A stretch of 64,000 bases of DNA from Lytechinus pictus (taxonomy: Eukaryota; Echinodermata; Echinoidea; Temnopleuroida; Toxopneustidae): NCBI RefSeq assembly GCF_037042905.1, contig NC_087257.1:29958001-30022000 (forward strand), given 5' to 3'. Positions within the stretch are counted from its first letter, which is position 1. Each line of letters opens with the position of its first letter. Below the pieces are notes generated by a model, which was given only the letters and a program-made list of their open reading frames with translations, made no database searches and had not been told where the DNA came from. Positions 11,113 through 23,363 of this stretch are shown piece after piece. The translations under genes and the position numbers were made by a program.

Positions 11113-12192
11113 TTGCCTACCGTGAATTATGTAATCCATTACTTTTGCGATAATTATTTGGAACCCTTATGATGTTTAACTGATAGCTATTTATTGAATA
11201 AAAGTAGTATGAAGAGAGCAAGAGTAGCATTGTGACAGCAACTTTGAATGACAGTTTCATGTCACCATATTGAATAAACAGCTTCCCTATTTCAGTATAT
11301 AATGAACAAAGGGTTTAGAAAAGCAACTCTTGAAAATTGAAGCACTTTATTATTCATGTCAGACTATTTATTGAAAATTGAATAATTTCATCAACGATTT
11401 CTATTTTAAACACAAATGAACAAATGTATTCTCATAGACATAAAGAAGAATATGTACATTAAATAAATAAAGTTACCAAGTAAATGTCAATTTTCTAAAA
11501 TAATTATATTCTGTATACATCATATAATTATGACTTGTCAACATATTTAACAAATTAAAGGCACTTGAATTCACTGTATCATAAGTAATGAAATTATTGA
11601 ATATATCTATAATAATTGATCAGTATATAGTTGTATAAACTTCTTCATATATTCTTAGATACATTAACATTAATAAATACCATGAAATTTAAGAATTTAA
11701 ATTGCACAGAGTTTTTCTCTTTTGTTAAAGTGTGTGAATACTTTTTCAAAATTTCATATTTACAGAAATTAATATTCAAAATGCACCTTATATTCAAAAC
11801 CTATTATGACAGAAAAAGATGGAGATATGAATAACGAAAAAGTATCTCCCCTTCCTCTTTATTCAACTGAAAATTGTTACTTTGAAAAAAAATATCCCAC
11901 ACTGTGTTCTCACTCATGTATGACTTGATCAATTGTTTTTTTTTTCCTTCAAAATATTAGCCAAAATGGTACTGCTGCAAAATGATTTGCATGAAATCAA
12001 TTCATCTAAATGTTTATGTATTTTGAAAAGGGGGAGAGTTACTTTCTCATTGTGTGTGAAAAGAGTAAGTCCATGTCAATTCACCTGAAATGTTCATGTT
12101 GCATCATGAATGGAACCATTTATAAAGTTTTCATTATTTAAGGGCCCCGGAGGTTTATCTTAGTGGATACATAAAAATTCTTATTTAGACCA
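11113..12192. other. AT-rich gap, nothing recognised
   Basis: Long AT-rich stretch with no supported gene; the 67-codon frame at 11631-11834 has no recognisable features. Confidence 0.4.
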
Positions 12193-12194
12193 TA

Positions 12195-12661
12195 TGTGAC
12201 CAGCCACCAAAAGATCAACAGTATGTCGTCATTGAAGGTTCTCTTTGAATAGCAAAGATAATAATTTGGTCTTCAAAATGAAAAAAAAAAGAAGTTAATT
12301 GGAAAGGGTAAATCTTCTTCTTCATACTGTCAAAGGCTGAAGCTTTGAAGTTGACTAGAAAACAAGATACAACATTTTATCTAACACAACTTTTTGCAGA
12401 CTGCTTTGAAGTTTCATTTAAATTGCAGAGTGTGCACATCTCATGCTTGAGTGAACCACAAACTTCAAACCTTGTTTTCTCCATATTTTTTTAAGCTCTC
12501 GCTTAATTTCATCTGCTTTCAATCAAGTACTTGTAAGGAATATTCTTGATCAATTTTGACAAGTTATATATCATATCAAAGTTTAGGCTATGCTTTTCAA
12601 TCTCAATGAAAACATTAAAAATTATTTTGGGAGATTTGTTGATTTTTGGTGGCTGGTCACA
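12195..12661. mobile_element. MITE with TGTGACCAGCCACC ends
   Basis: Terminal inverted repeats TGTGACCAGCCACCAAAA (left) and the complement TTTTGGTGGCTGGTCACA (right) are flanked by TA at 12193-12194 and 12662-12663. It is 467 bp with no coding frame. The right arm includes ATCAAC next to the TIR and the left arm has the same word. Confidence 0.8.
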
Positions 12662-12663
12662 TA

Positions 12664-13513
12664 TAATATTTATAGATCTAGAATTTCAAGTATTTGACCA
12701 TCCTTCTAGCTGATAAATTTGATGAAATTTAAATGACAATTAGCAATTTTGTTCATTAATGAAACTATATACACCCTATACTCAAATCACAATTCTTTAT
12801 TGTTAACCTTTTCTTTTGTAAACTGAAACAAACATAATATTGCCTGGTATATTATGCCTATTGTTAATTGATTCTTGGGGATTAACAGTTGGAGAAATTG
12901 CAAATTTGAATATCCACTGTCTTAAGCTCATTCATTGTCACTTCTTCAAGTTCTAATCCTGAAGAAATCTCTTAAGAAACTTTTTTTTTGTTTCACCAGG
13001 TCATTAGTGGTTCTTAAAGCGACATTGTGAGCATATCGTTCTAATACCATAGGATTTCTAGTGGACTTTGGTCAAAGTTGAGGGATAAAGTGTCATCAGG
13101 GCTGGTATGCCATTCAAAACTTAGGTTCTACAAAGATTTTATGATGTATTTTACACTGCTAAGAAATATGCTTATTTTTCATTCAGGTCAACATTGTTTT
13201 ACTTTTGTAACAAAATATATAAACCAAACATGCTGAACAATGTGACATCACCAACTTTGTGCACTTAATACGTTCACCAAAAGCACTACAACCCAATTCT
13301 TCATAACCAAGGATGACTACAAACACACACAAAAAAACTACCTGCAAATACATTCCAAATTATTTTATTTACCCATTTTTTCAATTAAATAATTCAAAAA
13401 GACTTAAGTATTGAATTGAAAACAGGCTGAGTTGAATTGACATGGGCTGACCCTAAAAAGGAGGCTTTAAATACTTCAAAATAGTAAAGAGAGAACCTGA
13501 ACACAGTGAACCA
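12664..13513. other. 3' flank of the Myb-like gene
   Basis: No gene. On the minus strand an AATAAA (TTTATT on the plus strand, near 13366-13372) lies about 145 bp after the stop codon of the Myb-like gene and could be its polyadenylation signal. Confidence 0.35.
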
Positions 13514-16500
13514 TTATTGTTCCTTGCCTCCCCGCTGTCTCATGACAAGAAGATCTATTATTGTACCTAACTGACCGCTGATTCTCAACAGGTCAGCATG
13601 GATAACATCAGGGGGACAAGTAACAAGTTGTGTCACTGTGTCCAAGTTATCAAGAACCTGAATATCCCCAATATCATCTCCCAAGTCTTCTTCATCATTG
13701 TCCATGTTCTGGTTCGTGTCTTCGGCTAGGGCAGCAACCTCCAAATTCTGGGAGCTTGTGCATTCCTAGTAATGAGATTATTAAAAAATATAAAAATACA
13801 TTAACCATCGTAAAATGGGAAGGGTTTTTAGAAATCCAATCTTGCAACCCTTACCTAGTATTAAAAGATTATAATGCATATGCTGGTTGAGAAGAAAATA
13901 TGCCCCTACATATTATTTTCAAATCCTATCAAGAAAAAAATCATTTATAAAAAACCCAATATAAATCAAATTATTTTTCTCAATAGTAAGATTGAAAAAG
14001 AAAATATATGAAGATGTTGAAGTCACTTTAACCATCATAAATGGATATGCCTGGCATTATACTTTAAGTCATACTCCCGGGGGGGGGGGGGGGGCACTCA
14101 AATTATTTTTTGATGGGGGCGTGCCTCACGAAACTCTGAAATGGTGGTCTAAGGAACTGACGAAAAGGGTAAAATACGGGGCCTTGGGAACTAAATATAT
14201 ACCGAGCGGTGTGAAAAACAGGGTCTACAGAACGGGATCGCGGCACTGCAAATACGTTGCACCATAGCGCTGTGCATGCACTCGCCATGCGTAGAGCGGC
14301 TACTAGTTATTATGTAGGGAGTTGCGAAGACCTATGTGCATCTCTCGCATGCGGTGCTTGCGCTGGACAATTTTGGTAGGGCTGGAGAACTGAGATGTCT
14401 CGAAACGGGGTTCTTGCGAGCGGGACTGGGCGGCTTCTGAACTGAACTTTTGTCATTCGGAGTATCTAGAGAACTGAAAATTGGGTCTGAAAAGGGGGTC
14501 ATCAAAGCCGCACGTCCCCGCACCACCAATATATGTGAGTGCCCCCTCCGGGGTCATACTTAACTCTTTGTGAAACACCCCCCTGAACTGTTCCCCAACC
14601 AGGTATTAACAGAATAATATTGTGTCTTCTAGTTGAAAAGAAAATGATGTACATGTACTCCTAAATAAGAATTACACATTTTTATTAAGAAAACAAAAAT
14701 CATTTATAAACCCCAATTACACATCTAATTATGTTTTCTTAATATTATCCCCAATCACTCACAATTAATACAAAGTTAACACAACAGGAAAGGGTCAGTG
14801 AGATAAAGAGTTTGTTGCTTGTCAACTTTAAAATGTAGAAAGTAATGCCTTCATGGATGTTTTGTCACCTTAACCCCCCATTTTTTTGAGGGGGGGGGGG
14901 TTAAAAACATAGTTTCTGCAGACACATTTTAGTTGAAGTGAACAGCCACTTCCAAGAGTGATTATATCATAGAGACTGATATCAAATCATAGTTTTGATA
15001 TGCTCTTTCACATAAGATGTGTATTTATTAAAAAATTGTATTCATAATCTAAAAAAAATAGCATTTTCACAGTTACAAAGCAAGTATAAAATACAAATCA
15101 AACAAGGATATCTTAGGAATGGCAGACAGTCATTCTCAATAAAGGTATAGATGTTTTTCTTAGCACACAAAATGATTATATGTAATTTGAATGATTTATA
15201 TTAATTCAATTTTTTACATTATTCAAGTCTTTTAAAAAAAATATTTTGGTTTTTTATGAAAGAAAAATTACAATTTCGATTGTCAATCACACACACACAA
15301 AAATAACTTACACCCAACCAACCTTCATTCTGTGAGCTCGCCAGCCCCTCCCTCACTTCAGTTGCTACTGCTTCCAACACCTTTTCAGAAATAAAATCAA
15401 TAGACTTTGGGGGTCCTCCACCTGAATATTGAAGCATAAAAACAAATACTCAAATGATATTTAAATAAATCCAATATGATATGATTCGTAATTGATATTA
15501 AAAATTTGATTTTCATTCAATTTCATTCAGTGGATTAGTCTTCGGACTTTGAAACAGAGGGTTGTGGGTTCAAATCCCTGCCATGGCGTAATTTCCTCCG
15601 GCAAGAAATTTATCCACATTGTGCCGCACTTGACCCAAGTGAGGTGAATGGGTACCCGGAAGGATTTACTCCTTGATCGCTTTAGCGCCTATTAATATGA
15701 CGTTTCTGCTACTGCCGGGGTAATAATATGATACCAAGTATCAAAATGCAGTTGAGTATATGCACAAAGCAACTGCGCTATATAAATGGACATTATTATT
15801 ATCAATAATTTAATAATTCAAACTGACATCAATGAATGACGAAAAATAAATTGATGACCATGTATTTTGATTGATATTTGTCTAATTATAATCAACCATC
15901 AGTCTTCTGCATCCTTGCAACAGTGAACAACAAATATATATTCACAGAGATATGCTCACCTGTGAGCTTGGCATGGGCCGTGCATTTAAGAGCCCTGCTC
16001 TTCAGCTCCTGCCTCTTCTTCTTCAATTCTCTCCAATCTCTCTCAGAACCACCACAAATCCTTAATTCCGTGGCAAGTTCCTTCCAGGTATTCTGCTTTC
16101 TCTGGTCATTCTAAAAAGACAAATATCTTTATCCAGTGTGTTTTGCCCCTGAAAAATGTTTTCATTGAAAATCATAATATCAAAAACATTCATGTACAAA
16201 CACAATTTTGTTTTCCTTCCAAAGTCTAACAAGCTTGGCTTAAAGATAAGAACAACCTGAGAACTCTCAATATCCCGCTCTCTCCTGTTTATGATTCTAT
16301 TACAATCTGAGGTGGATCCAATGGGAAGGGGGCTCTAGCCTCTGCCCCTCCCTTTTGAGAGTCACAGACTGGATTTTAATGGGTATCATTCATTCACAAG
16401 TGAGGACATTGGGGTTTTTTTTTTTTGGGGGGGGTCCAAATTTTGCTCGGGGAAAATGTGCCCCCCCCCCATTTGAAAATCCTGGATCCACCCCTGGGCT

Positions 16501-17813
16501 TCATGACACAAAGGTTTACACTCAATCGCTAAATACCAATGACCAATCAAAATCATCTTGGCATGCGCACTCTGTTTAAAATACTGACCAGGAGCCAATA
16601 TTTCATATTTGCAATTCATTGCAAACCTTTGAGTTACTGGGCCCTGATTATAATTATATTGATTTTGGAAGATGAGGTACAGCAAAAATTATCATCAATA
16701 TATTTTACGTAAGGATGTTCATTGATACTTGATTACTCTTATGTGCATGTCAAAGTTTCATGAATTAGATCCATATACTTTAAAGGTTATGATGACCATA
16801 GTTTAATATAAAATCATAATGCATTTGAGTTTGATCACAAAACTTTACATTACCGTACCTTCACTCCACAAAACCCTGCCTTCCCGAACAGGTCCCCTTT
16901 TCGTCTCTTTACGAATTCCACCAGCTGCAACTGCTCCTCTTTGGTGTAGTTTAGCCTTCTTTTCTTCTGTAATAAAGGTAGGATAAAAACAATTCAAAAA
17001 AAGGGCATGAATGAATGAAACTAAATTTATTTCCAACAATAAAACTAAAAGCATTAATATCTTTTGTAAACTTTACCAATGGAGGTATCAACTCAGAAAG
17101 CATAGCTTGTAATGAGTGCACCGTGACATAGACAATACATACATGAAAAAAAAAAGTACATTACAAAACAATCAGCGATAAAAACAAGGGAAGAACAAAA
17201 AACAGGGCATTGAACAGTAAATAAATCATCAAACCAATCATCCTACAAACAAAGCTATAAAGCAAATCACAAAATTTGAATCTTGGTCTTGCTCCAGCTT
17301 TATCTTGTTTTTGTAACTACTTTTTATCTAATATTAAAACAGCTTTTCAAATTTCAAAATTCAAATAGTGTTTAAAAATCTGTTGTGATTGAGGTTCTTT
17401 ATGAAGCCGGCTTTAAAAAAGGATCCTCTGGCCTCTCAATAATTATATCTAAAAGTGTTTTGAGAATTTCTGGATTTTTTTTTTCAACAATTTTTTTTTC
17501 AATTTGTATACAATAGATAAACCCAGTTAAATACATTTATGCTCTTTTCTCTTAGATCTTGAAAGTGAGAACACCATTGACTGAGATGAAAATACTCACT
17601 GCGCAAATATTCACTGCTGAATGATATGCACCACATAAGCTAAAACAAAAACATACAAGTACAACCAAAGTATCCCTCATCATAAAAATACCATTAAAGT
17701 AACAAAATATAAATATTTGATGTAAATGTACTATTGGTGAATAAGAAACATACCTTGCCATTCCCAGATGGGGTTGAGCTCCCAGCTGACGTTCCAGCTT
17801 CTTGTTCTGACAT
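13514..17813 (-). CDS. Myb/SANT-like DNA-binding protein, Harbinger-partner type (five exons)
   Basis: Five minus-strand exons join without a stop: 17813-17754, 16966-16859, 16110-15960, 15421-15312 and 13765-13514, total 681 nt and 226 residues. All junctions are GT-AG and phases agree (one codon is split between exons 3 and 4). Residues about 22-100 form a Myb/SANT-like trihelical domain, with LNYTKEEQLQLVEFV, NTWKELATEL and RDWRELKKKRQELKS as helix landmarks. A TGGGPP motif follows (about 106-111), typical of Myb-like proteins encoded beside Harbinger transposases and of domesticated relatives such as NAIF1/MSANTD proteins. The last exon has an acidic stretch (DNDEEDLGDD) and a hydrophobic C-terminal helix. 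Known relatives bind transposon ends and carry the transposase into the nucleus. The start ATG follows an acceptor-like TTTCAG, so a non-coding upstream exon is likely. The gene converges on the transposase exon at 6480-6801. The frame is intact, so it could be a live transposon gene or a domesticated one. Confidence 0.85.
14076..14552. mobile_element. Poly-G-ended hAT-like MITE in intron 4
   Basis: The ends are CCCGGG followed by a long G run and CACTCA, and the complement GAGTGCCCCCTCCGGG. The 8-bp duplication GTCATACT (14068-14075 and 14553-14560) is exact and suits a hAT-type enzyme. It is more GC-rich than its surroundings and has no gene. The family matches the copy at 22283-22820. Confidence 0.85.
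14561..15311. other. Rest of intron 4 of the Myb-like gene
   Basis: AT-rich intron sequence with a short C/G-run pair near 14875-14900. Nothing else is recognised. Confidence 0.45.
15528..15801 (+). repeat. tRNA-headed SINE in intron 3
   Basis: The head carries a clear B-box (GGTTCAAATCCC, about 15567) and a weak A-box. The middle shares the 'cggcaagaaatttatccacattgtgc' type segment with the reversed SINE at 2925-3232. It ends GCGCTATATAAATG and (ATT)n. Its orientation is opposite to the Myb-like gene. Confidence 0.8.
16307..16500. repeat. Dispersed repeat bounded by GGTGGATCC
   Basis: Both ends carry the inverted phrase AGGTGGATCCA / TGGATCCACCCCT. The inside has a T12-G8 homopolymer junction and a C9 run. 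A similar start (GCGGATCCAG) occurs near 47420. No convincing target duplication is visible. It lies in intron 2 of the Myb-like gene. Confidence 0.5.
17020..17245. repeat. Dispersed repeat, also at 51664-51900
   Basis: The stretch from 'atttatttccaac' through 'gagtgcaccgtgacatagac' to 'aacagtaaataaat' matches 51664-51900 in order and spacing. It lies in intron 1 of the Myb-like gene. It may be a LINE 3' end in reverse orientation, but no coding part remains. Confidence 0.6.
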
Positions 17814-17833
17814 ACTGCAGCTGAAATTGACAA

Positions 17834-19053
17834 ACAATTGTAAAAAGTATTGTTTTAAGTAATTGATCTTATTCAAGCGTGATATAAATTTAGAGGTCAA
17901 ACCGACTGAGGCAAATGACAAGGACATTCCAACAAACCACATCCATAAAAGCATATTCATGCCAGGTATCAAGGCTCATTCTTTGGTGAAGGTTTTTCTT
18001 TTTTTCGTGGAGGGGAAATACATTCTAATAAAAATATCTAGGTATTGATTCAAAGTCTTCACAAAACAGGAGACACACAAACTAGTCCTAATAATTCCTC
18101 TGGCCTCCAGCTTCAGTATCATATGAGATCAAAGGCAAAACCAAAATCAGATTCCCCATTTCTCAATTGCCATGATTGAATATTATTTTGAAGAGGTCTT
18201 TGTCGAAGTGTAACAAGTGTCTCTGTGACTTGTCTTTTGACTGATGATGCCTCTTTGTCTGAATATGAGTTACATTCATTGATTTTTCAATTGAGTAAAA
18301 AGTTAGAAATAAGGCTATGCCTAAATCTAGTCTACAATTTATACCTTTACTACCACAAACAGAAATATAACTTCAAATTATAATTAGTAGACCCTATCTA
18401 GCTTTACTACTAAATTACAAACATGACAAATACTTTACTTTAGCCAGGCTAGCAAAGAGTAGCATACTGTTGAGCATTCACACGTATTGCAAGGACTTTT
18501 GTTTTGAGTCTAAGAGTAAGACTGTAAATCAGTCCATGCCCATGGAGTTCTTTCCCATATTTTTAGGAAAACATTCAGGTCCATTTATCCTTTACTTTCA
18601 TTAAGATTTAAACTCAACCGGCATTATCGTGATATTGGGAACCACCGTTCACTTCATACAAGCACTTGGCAGCGCTTTATTCAGTCTCATGCACGGTTCC
18701 CCATTCACTTTGTACACAAGTGCGGGTAAACAAATCGACGAGTGGTTCCCGAAACCACAATTTGGCCACTCAACCCTTACCTTAACTCATCGTACAATCT
18801 CAAACAAACTTAAGACGCAAATTTAATTACAGATAAAGTCAGACAAAAAAGTAAAGATTACCCATTTAAGCGTCCTACGGGATTATCTATACGTGGGACT
18901 GAATTGACCGGCTATCGAACAACACTGCAAACACCGGCCATTTGAGTCACGACTTTGCCCATTTATTCACGGTTATATCTTTTTCAATAATTGTAAAAAG
19001 AAATCCATATTTTCTTAACAAACACAAACAGAAAATAAGAATACGAATCTTAC
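17834..19053. other. 5' region or first intron of the Myb-like gene
   Basis: No coding frame is supported. If the splice sites at 19054 and at about 17819 are used, this is the first intron. Confidence 0.35.
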
Positions 19054-19163
19054 CTTGTGATATCAACAATCGAACAATGAAACCCTTCGTTTTAGCAGAT
19101 GGCAATATAATCAGCGGGAAGATCGAAACGTCGAAAAATTCGTCAACATTCATTTGCATCTAA
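19054..19163 (-). other. Possible upstream exon of the Myb-like gene
   Basis: On the minus strand a strong donor, CACAAG|GTAAGA, ends at 19054. Spliced to the acceptor just before the Myb ATG (TTTCAG near 17819) it would give a leader. It contains an ATG-started frame that does not continue into the Myb frame, so it would be an upstream ORF rather than an N-terminal extension. Confidence 0.3.
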
Positions 19164-19670
19164 TTTGCATCTAATTTGCTTAAGAACAGGCTTGTTCATG
19201 AATATCGAAGTGTTTTTTTAATTAATCGAGTCGCTCTTAGGTTACGAGCGACTTAATGAAATGGCCTTTTCGAGTTGCTCGTATCTTAAGTGCGACTTCA
19301 CCAACTTAAGAACGACACCCCCCAGTAGTAGCCGATAAACTCTGTGCTGGAGTTCAGTGGCTGTGTAGATTGTATGTGGTGGTGTGGCAAGAAACCAGCG
19401 ACGTGTGTAGACTCTTCACTAGTCGCTTTGTAGGTATTTTTGCGGAGATTGCCTTTGCCCGCTCCAATCCAAGGGTTCATTACAAATAATACAATGCCGC
19501 CGCGCACAGAAAAATCAAGCCATAGAAGTCGTGTGTTGTGGACACCAGGGGCCCGTTTCTCAATACCTGGACAAGTTAGTCATATCTTTATCCACCTCTC
19601 TCTCTTAGGTGATCCCTCCATGGTTTTGGAGATTCTAAGATACAAAAAGAACAAATCCCAGTCCGGTAAA
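19164..19670. other. Gap between the Myb-like gene and the LINE
   Basis: It contains a short inverted set of CGCTCTTAGG/CGAGCGACTT and CTTAAGAACGAC phrases (about 19205-19315) that may be the end of a small repeat, and a GGGGCCCGTTTCTCAATACC phrase at about 19549. No gene. Confidence 0.35.
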
Positions 19671-21122
19671 TTACAGATTCAGCATCAAGTTGGAGCGGTA
19701 GTCATGAATTTTATGTAGAAAAAAGAGAGATTTAAGGAGCAGACTATTATTAACTTCTGAAGGGAGACCAGGTTGATGGGTTAAAAGGGTAGCACAGGAA
19801 AATTGGTGTGGATCATCAGCAGTACCGGTATACAAGTCTAGGTAATGTGGGAAGTCAGTGAGAAAATCCTCGACTCTGTGTATGAAGTCTTGGCAGAGGT
19901 GATCAAGAGAGGAGCACGATCCTACAAAGTGTTCTACTGTCTCATCATATGACTCACAAAGAGGGCAAGTACGGGTGGAGGACTTTCCTAATGTGTGGAG
20001 GTGATACTGAGTAAGATACGTGGAAGAAAGTAATTGGGCTCTGACAATGAGTGCATAACGGATGACAGGGGAATGTGTGGTCTTCGGATAAAGGAGATTG
20101 GTGGAGGATGGGATGTGATCAATCCAGAACTTGAGAGTTGACTTCGCACGGATGCCCTGTGACACGAGATCATTGACGGCAATGTAGATCTTGTACTTAA
20201 CCAATTTCTTAAAGGTGGAGTAAGGAAGTGGTTTCGAGATATTGCTGTGAAGATCAGGAAGGTCATACTTTCTCAACGTATCCTGGATGACTTGGATAGT
20301 TGGAGTCCATGCTCCGAGAGCTGCTAGAAAAGTCCGGTATTCGAATCGGTTGTGGTCCAGATTGGAGAGTTGGCCAAAAAGGAGCAGTCTATCGAGATCT
20401 ATGTGGATGGAGAGAGGCAAGAGGTTGGTGAGAAGATACACAATCTCATCAGCAGCTGTTATTGGGACTCCAAGAACCCTCCTGAAAAGGTGCGATTGGG
20501 CTTTGTCAAGTTTCTGTAGCATGGATTTAGTGAGTTTGTTAATAGGAGTGCCATGCAACATCCTTGGTATACAGAAAGTTCGCCAAAGGTGTGCAACCAA
20601 CATGGGGGAGACACCGCCAGTATATGCCCCAGAGCTAGACAGAGAGTAGAATGCACGAAGGCCAGTTCCGATGATGCTGTCAATTGGGTCGGACCTAGAA
20701 CCAGACTTTGAAATTCCAAGGTGAGGGTGACTGGTTTTTTCATCAACAATACTTCCATTGACTGACCAGGAAGATTTTGTGGGATGTTTGGCGTTGTTGA
20801 AGACAATGACTGCACTTTTGGAAGGGTTGATTTTGTAGTGCCAGAACTCCGCATAGCTGAATGTGGCATCAAGCATCAGCTGTAGCTCGTCTGGAGAGTT
20901 GGCTACCAGTGCGACATCATCGGCAAGAACAACAACGCCAGAGAACCGGCCGTCTATTGAGTTGCCGAGGTTCTTGTCTCGCAGCTCCTTGATCAAACCA
21001 TCAACAAAAGCTGTGTAAAGTAAAGGAGACAGGACCCACCTTGACGTACGCCTTGGTTGATGGGATTGGGTTGCTGGCTGCACCCTTCCAGAAGACCTTG
21101 CTTTCAATCCCATTCACGAAAG
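19671..21122 (-). pseudogene. Non-LTR retrotransposon, C-terminal half of reverse transcriptase (5'-truncated)
   Basis: An open frame of about 480 codons. Its start carries the RT box VLSPLLYTAFVDGL, followed by VVVLADDVALVA, the catalytic ADD box with L in place of the usual F/Y. The thumb and connection region follow, then a zinc-knuckle-like CPLC-x8-H-x4-C (CPLCESYDETVEHFVGSC) near residues 395-412. LINE proteins copy their own RNA at a nicked target. The endonuclease and the first RT boxes are missing. Just upstream, pieces of the preceding box (NGIESKVFWKG and QGVRQGG) lie in other frames, so there are at least two small indels near 21040-21110. The C-terminal CCHC is seen in several LINE clades; I do not assign one. 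Confidence 0.9.
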
Positions 21123-21128
21123 TCTTCT

Positions 21129-21186
21129 TAACTAAAATCCATTGATATCGAAACTCTTCCTAACTAAAATCCATTGATATCGAAAC
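21129..21186. repeat. Tandem duplication next to the LINE truncation point
   Basis: TAACTAAAATCCATTGATAT followed by CGAAACT occurs twice with a spacing of about 38 bp, directly beyond the LINE 5' end. Confidence 0.7.
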
Positions 21187-22200
21187 TATCGGCAGAAAGA
21201 ATAGACGAGATGTAGCCTTAGTCACAAAATAGCATAATTTTCAAAAAGCAATATGATAAAACTGCAATTATTGTGATGAATTGGGAAATAAATGTAATCA
21301 AAATAAAAGCAGACGCAAAATATGTATCATACATACTTAACCATGAAGACTTGAACACTCAATTGCTGAGAAAATGAAATTATGAATGATTTATTTCATG
21401 ACTATAAAAGACACATGTGGACGTTGAGATGGTACCCCTGGGAGAGTAAATTTTAATAGTTTACGAAAGTAAACCACAATTTTTTAATTATTTTTTTTTA
21501 ATAATGAGAACTATGCGTTTATTTATGGTGCCAAACATCATCAAAATAAAGTTTAACATAAATTTTTAAAATCTTTGAATACCGAAACACACAATTTGAC
21601 AAATTCTTTGCATAAATTAGAGATAGTTTACCGAAATATTGATAAGGGTCTCAAAACAACGAATACAAGTCCGATTATGGATGACCCGACGTGGTAGAAT
21701 CCTTACCAAATCAATTATTTTACTATTTCAAAATGAATGGTTTTGTTGCATTTTACCAACAGTTTTTACAGTTTCTGTGCATTACAATTAATTTTGAATG
21801 ATTTATCACACCTGTTTTGCAATGTAATTTCAACTTCTATGATTAATTGCGTAAGATTTTAATTTTCAAATTTCGAGGCACTTTTGCATTTCATAGTCTA
21901 CCCACGTGAAGCCACCACATAATTAAGAAATAAGTTATGACAGGTTCGGAGGTGTCATAAATATTTAGTCAGGTTGTTGTCTCTGATCTTGGCAAAGAGG
22001 GCTTCGTGAAACGATTAGCGGACAAGTAGCTCACTATCTCCGATTTAGTCAAGAAGGGCCCCTGAACTTGGATCGCAGCACGCGCGACCCACTAGTTAGA
22101 AATCTACTGCCAAACACGGTTCAAGGTGCGAGGTTAGTGGCCTTCGCCAGGGTGTAAAATGGAAACGCGCTCCCCGGACCAACATGCAAAAGCCGCATAA
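21187..22200. other. AT-rich gap, nothing recognised
   Basis: No supported gene or repeat boundary. Confidence 0.4.
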
Positions 22201-22282
22201 TAAACAATGGCAATCCTGTATTTTAGGGGTCTAAATTATTTTAGGTTGCTAACTTCAGGCAACAGCTCCATGACCGTTGTTA
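22201..22282. repeat. Left part of a dispersed repeat, inverted copy at 46520-46710
   Basis: AATCCTGTATTTTAGGGGTC and TAGGTTGCTAACTTCAGGCA here are found reverse-complemented at about 46640-46705. The continuation of the repeat lies at 22829-22920, beyond the inserted element. The copy at 46.6 kb is uninterrupted and serves as the empty site. Confidence 0.8.
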
Positions 22283-22820
22283 CCCGGGGGGGGGGGGGGG
22301 GGGGGGCACTCAGTATATAATGCATAGTGGGTATGTGCCGCGGAGGGGACCCCCATTTTTACACTCAAATTTCCGTTCCAAGGCATAGCATTTTTGTCTT
22401 ATTGAGAAAAAGAACAAAGAAAGCCGCTCCAAGGTATAGCATTTTTTTCTTATCGAGAAAAAAAGAAGAAAGAAATCCGCTCCAAAGCTTCGCATATTTT
22501 TGTTACGCCGTTCCGGTCGCATTGATCTGCTACAATGAGCGGCCGCAGAGCGCTGTCCGACCATCGCCTCTGCGCGAGCGCACCAGGCGGAGGCCGCGCT
22601 AGCTGCATCATGCACGCATGCCCGTTCCATAGGGATGCATACGCACGTACTCACACTCTGGCGATCCGTTCCAAGGACCCCCGTTTTCACAAACATTTAG
22701 TTCCGAAGCCCGTTCCCAGGACCCTCCTTTTTACAATAAGCCCGCTCCAAGGCCCCCGTTTTTTGTCTCGCCCGCGGCACACCCCCACCACTTTTTTGGT
22801 CGAGTGCCCCCCCCCCCGGG
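22283..22820. mobile_element. Poly-G-ended hAT-like MITE, second copy
   Basis: It starts CCCGGG plus a long G run and CACTCAG, and ends GAGTGCC plus a C run and GGG. Flanks CGTTGTTA (22275-22282) and CATTGTTA (22821-22828) match at 7 of 8 positions, and the difference is a CG to CA change. The inverted copy of the host repeat near 46640 gives the empty site. Inside are diverged direct repeats of the type CCGCTCCAAGGTATAGCATT (near 22370, 22425, 22475). No gene. Confidence 0.85.
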
Positions 22821-22828
22821 CATTGTTA

Positions 22829-22930
22829 ACGGTAATTCAGTAGTGCGTACGCACATGCCGGGTATGGCGGTCCGTTAATGCCATTATTATCGGACTACTA
22901 GTATACAGCTACACGCCTATGTAGTAGATG
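22829..22930. repeat. Right part of the dispersed repeat
   Basis: GTAATTCAGTAGTGCGTACG and CCATTATTATCGGACTACTA match the reverse complement of about 46540-46640. Together with 22201-22282 it forms a repeat of about 180 bp split by the MITE. Confidence 0.75.
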
Positions 22931-23363
22931 TAAAGTTGTATATGGGGCATCATGCGATATATAGGGGCCAGGGGAGGGGGTGGTATAGAACAACGGTATA
23001 CCTAAAGCCGTTGGGGTGTCACATGACCTGGGACTAGTCATGGCCGGGCCGGGGGGGGGGGGGGGGTGTATGCAATGAAGAAATATAATGCCATGCAGCA
23101 CGCCTGGTGAATATAATTTTAGGGGGTTTTATTATTTGGGGCATAATATGGGGTATATCTGAGCACTTATGGGTGAAGGATGAAGAGTATAATGGTATAT
23201 ATCAAACCACAGTAATCAGCGTTACTTGTCATGGCGGGGAGGGGGGGGGGTTATAGAATGAAGAAATAATAATGCTGAGCACCTCCCTGGTTTAATGCGT
23301 TTTTATTATTAAGGGCTTAATGGGGTTGGATAAAATGATGATGAGGAGGGTATCCAGACAATT
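22931..23363. repeat. G-rich satellite, left arm
   Basis: About three diverged monomers of about 165 bp. Each has a G run, then GAATGAAGAAATAATAATGC, CACC(T)CCTGGT, a TTTTATTATT-AAGGGC-TAAT block, a (GATGAT)GAG(GAGG)GTAT block, and GTCACATGACCTG. The array is interrupted at 23364. Confidence 0.85.

Noticed and set aside
22310-22696. 128-codon frame on the minus strand
   Set aside because: It lies wholly inside the poly-G-ended MITE and is built from its internal direct repeats.
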